In this document: positions 60,284 through 64,000 of the stretch, one piece after another
How the letters are laid out: each line of letters begins with the position of its first letter
Numbering within the stretch: the stretch's first letter is position 1
Assembly (NCBI GenBank): GCA_024699855.1
Contig: JAMPIQ010000002.1
Span: forward strand, 5,270,001-5,334,000
Length of the DNA: 64,000 bases
Reading direction: 5' to 3'
Source: Aphelenchoides besseyi
Taxonomy: Eukaryota > Nematoda > Chromadorea > Rhabditida > Aphelenchoididae
The notes under the pieces: generated by a model
Databases searched by the model: none
The model's input: the letters and a program-made list of their open reading frames with translations, nothing else
Told to the model about the DNA's origin: nothing
Position numbers and translations under genes: made by a program

Positions 60284-60472
60284 ATGATTCGACAAGTGAT
60301 TCTTCTTCTCGTCGTTTTCGCTTTCGCTTCAATCGTCAACGCTCAATTCTACGGGCCCTACGGGCCACGTCCGTTCTTTGGTCCCAGACCTTACTTCGGA
60401 GGACCTCGATACTTTGGAGGTGGACCTTGGGGATACGGAAATCGATTTGGATACAATCCTTACTACGGCTAA
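60284..60472 (+). CDS. Small secreted Gly/Tyr/Phe/Pro-rich peptide 2
   Basis: Single exon, 62 codons. Signal peptide MIRQVILLLVVFAFASIVNA, then QFYGPYGPRPFFGPRPYFGG and YFGGGPWGYGNRFGYNPYYG, TAA 60470-60472. It consists of repeats of (Y/F)(F)GPRP and FGG. Typical of small nematode epidermal peptides (nlp/cnc-like), many induced by infection or wounding. Poly(A) signal AATAAA near 60530. Confidence 0.8.
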   Translation: MIRQVILLLVVFAFASIVNAQFYGPYGPRPFFGPRPYFGGPRYFGGGPWGYGNRFGYNPYYG

Positions 60473-61339
60473 GCGATCACCCATAAATCATTTCTTTAAC
60501 CTCATATTTGTCTGACATGTGTCTGTGCAATAAACTCGGATTGTTTTTCTTAGTGGATTGTGTTGATCAAAAGAAAGTTACAAACGAAAATTCACATAAC
60601 AAATTCAATAAAGTTTGAAATAACGAGACAAAAGAATCAGCGAAATGGATCCTTGGCGTCCACTTCTTTCTTTCGACAGTCTCTAAACAACAAGATTACA
60701 AATGACGATCTTCTCGCAACTTGCATTTTTGCCAGATGAGCTGAAATTCATTATAATCCGCGCATACTTCATGGAACATTGGGATTATCGAAGTACATAT
60801 GTAGAGCGGTTTTCTAATTCTATCTCAATTCTTCTACTTACTAGCTTTTTCATCGGATTATGGACACTTTTCGTCTTCCAGCAGGTCACGCAGATTCCAT
60901 CTGTCCACTCATTTGATGTTCGACTTGTGTTGGGATTCCGTTAGTTTGATTAGTTCTCTTACACTTACGTGCATTGTCACCAACTCAAATCACAAACGAG
61001 CTTATTAGTCAAAATCTTTTCGTGTAAAATCGGAATTCGCACCACCAGTCACGAAGATGCTAGAAACCAAATTCACCGGAAGTCGTGGAAAATTGAAGCC
61101 AATTGTTAACTTCCGTTTAAAACTAATTTTCATCAACAACTTTTCATTTCTGAACAAATTCATCGACATGCGCAGGAAGATGGCGCAAAAAAGTTTCGTG
61201 AATATTCGAAATAACATTAATTAATACGAACAGATCAACAGTTGGAACACAAACCCCAACACCTTTGAATGAGTATAAAAACCGAAACTTTCAAGTTACT
61301 TACAACAAATACATTCAATCCAATCGATTACTAGTGAAC
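60473..61339. other. Intergenic region, one doubtful ORF
   Basis: Contains an 80-codon plus frame at 60702-60944 with an ATG and a hydrophobic stretch (SISILLLTSFFIGLWTLFVF). No neighbouring exon or family match, so I do not call it a gene. Confidence 0.4.
61274..61280 (+). promoter_or_regulatory. TATA box of peptide gene 3
   Basis: TATAAAA, 66 bp before the ATG at 61340; same spacing class as the other peptide genes. Confidence 0.6.
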
Positions 61340-61528
61340 ATGTTGGGACTTAAACCGCAAGTTCTCATTCTCTTTGCGCTTCTTTTCATCGCCGTGGTCG
61401 ATGCTCAATGGTATTTGCCTTATAGACGCCACCGTTACTACGATGATATGGACTATTACGGCTACTATCGTCCACGCTACTCGTCTCGCTATTACTCGCC
61501 ACGTCGTTACTATTTGGACTACTATTGA
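61340..61528 (+). CDS. Small secreted Tyr/Arg-rich peptide 3
   Basis: Single exon, 62 codons. Signal peptide MLGLKPQVLILFALLFIAVVDA, then QWYLPYRRHRYYDDMDYYGY and a Tyr/Arg/Ser tail (YRPRYSSRYYSPRRYYLDYY). TGA 61526-61528. The mature part is about 40 residues and nearly one half Tyr, strongly basic. Cross-linkable cuticle or antimicrobial peptide are both possible. Poly(A) signal AATAAA near 61575. Confidence 0.78.
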   Translation: MLGLKPQVLILFALLFIAVVDAQWYLPYRRHRYYDDMDYYGYYRPRYSSRYYSPRRYYLDYY

Positions 61529-61749
61529 ATTCAAATGTGAAGATTGTTTTTTGCGGCAACCATGTTTTTTGTCGAATAAACTGATGAGCAAATAGTTTCT
61601 AGTCGATACATCTGATCAAGTAAACAAAGATCAATGACGTGCTTTTTGTTCAATAGAACCGGCTATACGCCCGAAAATCAAATCCGCCGAACGCGGATTT
61701 CAATCACCCACATACTCTATTACGTCAATATGATAGATGATTGTGTCCA

Positions 61750-61757
61750 TATAAAAA
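61750..61757 (+). promoter_or_regulatory. TATA box of peptide gene 4
   Basis: TATAAAAA, 43 bp before the ATG at 61793. Confidence 0.6.
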
Positions 61758-61792
61758 CAAACAGGTGACTGTTAAAATTCACATTCGACGTC

Positions 61793-61984
61793 ATGTCATT
61801 CCCTCGTATCTACTCCTTCTTTGTCTTCTATTTGTTGGCCATTTTCGCATCACAAACCAAAGCAGCTCCATGGGGTGGTTATCGTGGTTTTAACGGCAGA
61901 TTTCATCGAGGCGCTCACCATCATTACAATGGTTTCCATCGAGGGCATTTTGGCCGAGGAGGTTACCATCACTATCGCGGCTAA
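61793..61984 (+). CDS. Small secreted Gly/His-rich peptide 4
   Basis: Single exon, 63 codons. Signal peptide MSFPRIYSFFVFYLLAIFASQTKA, then APWGGYRGFNGRFHRGAHHH and YNGFHRGHFGRGGYHHYRG; TAA 61982-61984. The mature peptide of about 39 residues is rich in Gly, His, Arg and aromatic residues. Similar to glycine/histidine-rich antimicrobial peptides; His clusters may bind Zn or Cu. Fourth of a same-strand block of small secreted peptides. Confidence 0.78.
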   Translation: MSFPRIYSFFVFYLLAIFASQTKAAPWGGYRGFNGRFHRGAHHHYNGFHRGHFGRGGYHHYRG

Positions 61985-62248
61985 AGAGTGCAACACGATT
62001 GACCGTCTTCAGATAGTACCTGTTGTCTAATTAGTTTTCTGATAAAGAGTCTATAGTTGAACGTTCGAAAGAACTTTTGCTCAAGAGCTCGAAAATGTTC
62101 GCTCTCAAAACGCACGCACTTACAAAACCAGTTCGCCGGCGATGTCTTCGATTGATCAACGAATTCTTGGGTGAAAAAAGCAAACAACGAAAAATCAGAT
62201 CATCCTACGATTTGACCCCGAAAATCACTTCTCCCGTATCTTCAAAAT

Positions 62249-62753
62249 ATGCAGTTTCTTTGCTATTTTATTTCATTTGTTGTGTTCAATTGTGCTACGG
62301 GTAATCACAGTTTAAGTCTTTTGTATTTGTCTTTTAAGGTCTGCGAGTGGAACGAAGTGATCAAAACAATTTCGGTATATGAATTCGACAACGATACTTG
62401 AGATGGTGTATATTTAGTTGAAATATGTAATGCCACATGGAGTTCAGTTGACGCGTTGGTTAAATGCGACGGAGGCGAGAAATGTACTGATGGTTTCGAG
62501 TGCATCAACAAATTTTGCTGTCCAACAAAAAGTAAAAACAAACCAATTGGTTTATTGAACATCGTTTTCAGAACACGTCTGCACGTCTCCTGTGGATTCC
62601 GGTCATGAGGTAGCAGATTTTGAGCATAGTGGGAAATTTGCGTACTCTGCGGAACTGAAGAACTGCATCAAATTCTCGTGGTTTGGCCACGGCGGGAACT
62701 TCAATCGCTTCGACAAGTACTTGTCGTGTACTCGTTTCTGCTCCGGTTTTTGA
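62249..62753 (+). CDS. Secreted Cys-rich plus divergent Kunitz protein 1
   Basis: ATG 62249 opens a signal peptide (MQFLCYFISFVVFNCAT) in a frame that splices cleanly: G/LRVERI/EICNATWSSVDALV. A Cys-rich module follows (KCDGGEKCTDGFECINKFCC), then a Kunitz domain: CTSPVDSGHEVADFEHSGKF, NCIKFSWFGHGGNFNRFDKY, CTRFCSGF; TGA 62751-62753. The Kunitz domain keeps four cysteines but lacks the second and fourth: GHEV replaces GxC and GHGG replaces GCGG, so the C14-C38 disulfide near the inhibitory loop is missing. Same module order as the second half of the next gene. Protease inhibition is doubtful. All introns GT-AG. Confidence 0.78.
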
Positions 62754-63027
62754 TCACAAATTGTATTCGCCTTGAAATTATACGTGTACACTTTAAAATA
62801 AACATCTTCCCATTGTTCCACCGTTGTAATCGCCGCTGTTGGGGAGGAAATATGAAGAACACGCTCTTCCATGCCGACTGAAGAAGCGCGAAGAAAACAA
62901 AAAACTTCACGGAGTCTGCCCCCAATGTAAAAACTGTTTTTGCCTGTCGGCGGCTGGCGAACTTTTCCATTGACAATTTCCAAACAATCAACTTTATTTT
63001 CCCTCTGACAGTTGATTTTACTCGAAA

Positions 63028-63820
63028 ATGAGTTTTCTGACTCCAATGATTGGATTTCTGCTCATTGGATCAGTGTTGGCTCAAGGTAGCTGATAACAAG
63101 TTGAACAAACTAATCCATCACCTTGCAGATTGTTCTTCACCCAAAGACTCCGGAGCTGCGTGTAGTGAAAATGCGGGCAGTCGAATGTTCTATTATGATC
63201 CACGAATGGGCGTATGTCAGCCGTTCCAATACAACGGATGTGGTATCATTACACGTTAGTTACTTTTCTACTTTATCTTAAGGTGGAAACGAAAATCGCT
63301 ACTCATCTGCTGCGGAATGTCGAGAAACGTGCAAGAAATCAAGTGATACGCCGCGGCCTTCGAAAACTGGACACGATCAATGGGTTCACGGTAACTCAAA
63401 CAAGATTTATCTCTGTTGATCGGATGCATTGTAGCCGAGAAGTGCAATGCCACGCATTTGATTCCAAATGGAAATTACATCGACTGTCGAAAAGGACGAT
63501 CGAAATGTCCGGATAATCACAAATGCAAGAACGGTGTTTGTTGTCCGAAAAAAGGTCGATTGATAAGACAACTGAATATGAATTCCTTCTTTTTAGAGTA
63601 TGTCTGCTCTTTACGCGACGACACCGGGACTTTTGCTGACGGCATTGAGGATAAACCACGATTTGCGTGGAGTGACGAAATCAATTCCTGCTTGAGATTT
63701 TCTTACTACGGTAAACTATCATTGCCAGCTGTGTTAGCGCAAAGTATTTTAGGTGCCAAAGGAAACTACAACAACTTCCGATCATTTCAATCGTGTGTGA
63801 AATACTGTAAAAAGAACTGA
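63028..63820 (+). CDS. Secreted Kunitz / Cys-rich / Kunitz protein 2
   Basis: Signal peptide MSFLTPMIGFLLIGSVLAQ. Kunitz 1 is canonical, with six Cys: DCSSPKDSGAACSENAGSRM, VCQPFQYNGCG/GNENRYSS and ECRETCKKS. Next is a Cys-rich module (EKCNATHLIPNGNYIDC, KCPDNHKCKNGVCCPKK) like that of the neighbouring gene. Kunitz 2 is divergent: CSLRDDTGTFADGIEDKPRF, CLRFSYYG/AKGNYNNF, SCVKYCKKN; it lacks the C14/C38 pair, as in gene 1. TGA 63818-63820; AATAAA near 63940. Six exons, GT-AG. Domain 1 could inhibit serine proteases; domain 2 probably has another binding role. Confidence 0.85.
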
Positions 63821-64000
63821 GCTTCAAGTTTACTTGAACGTGGTGCAGCTTTAAATTTGAGTCTTGCATTGAAGAGTCCCATTAATTCTCTAGAGAATTA
63901 CACTACCAAATGGTTATCTAATTTATTACCCGTATAAAATAAAAACATCGTTATGTTCATCTTTTCTTTCGTACAATATGACATTCAAAACGTCGTAGTT

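Noticed and set aside
60702..60944. 80-codon plus ORF with one hydrophobic stretch
   Set aside because: No promoter element, family or neighbouring exon; probably chance.
62603..63046. 147-codon minus-strand ORF
   Set aside because: It is antisense to the Kunitz exon of gene 1 and to the spacer; no motif, and the plus-strand reading is a clear Kunitz domain.
1..64000. CRISPR arrays, transposons, tRNA or rRNA genes
   Set aside because: No regularly spaced repeats, transposase motifs, terminal inverted repeats or clear tRNA signatures were noticed by eye; short or diverged elements could have been missed.

Overview
This window is nuclear DNA of a nematode, probably a chromadorean. Nearly every gene is cut by many very short introns, mostly about 38-60 nt, with GT...(T)TTAG or TTTCAG borders. 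Several families are nematode-specific or nematode-expanded: a ground-like (GRL) protein, a cuticlin-type ZP protein, a tandem pair of receptor guanylyl cyclases, small Gly/Tyr/His-rich secreted peptides and Cys-rich/Kunitz proteins. I could not assign a genus. Gene models were built by hand from reading frames, conserved motifs and splice signals, so small exon errors are likely.

Layout. 1-1411 (+): 3' part of an unidentified helical protein. 3274-5148 (+): mannose-6-phosphate isomerase. 5222-5455 (-): orphan terminal exon. 6607-14103 (+): girdin/Daple homologue (HOOK domain, long coiled coil, C-terminal YGCV) with a 2.1 kb intron. 14209-26834 (all -): SGNH hydrolase, PAQR receptor, GRL protein, UBASH3-like histidine-phosphatase fold with lost catalytic residues, TREX-type exonuclease, DLST (E2 of 2-oxoglutarate dehydrogenase), and a two-exon unknown. 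29042-29829 (-): neurensin-like membrane protein. 31100-32861 (+): purple acid phosphatase. 32974-37556 (-): aquaporin and an MFSD8/CLN7-like transporter. 38506-50106 (-): two tandem receptor guanylyl cyclases. 50593-53699 (-): cuticlin-like ZP protein and a PB1-like protein. 56503-59159 (+): a protein with two vWA domains. 59624-61984 (+): four small secreted peptides. 62249-63820 (+): two Cys-rich/Kunitz secreted proteins.

The genes do not form one pathway. They are housekeeping enzymes (MPI, DLST, TREX), membrane and sensory proteins (cyclases, PAQR, aquaporin, MFSD8), cuticle/extracellular genes (GRL, ZP) and a likely surface-defence block at the right end (small peptides, Kunitz proteins).

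The most interesting signals are: (i) splice donors with A, C or G in place of the invariant +2 T, including a GA-AG intron at the same position of both cyclase paralogues; (ii) a cyclase (38506-43624) whose catalytic Arg is Gln; (iii) a UBASH3-like protein with RHG changed to RNG; (iv) Kunitz domains that lost both cysteines of one disulfide; (v) a two-vWA protein apparently split by a membrane segment. Large stretches (1412-3273, 7080-9215, 26835-29041, 53700-56502) hold no gene I can support.
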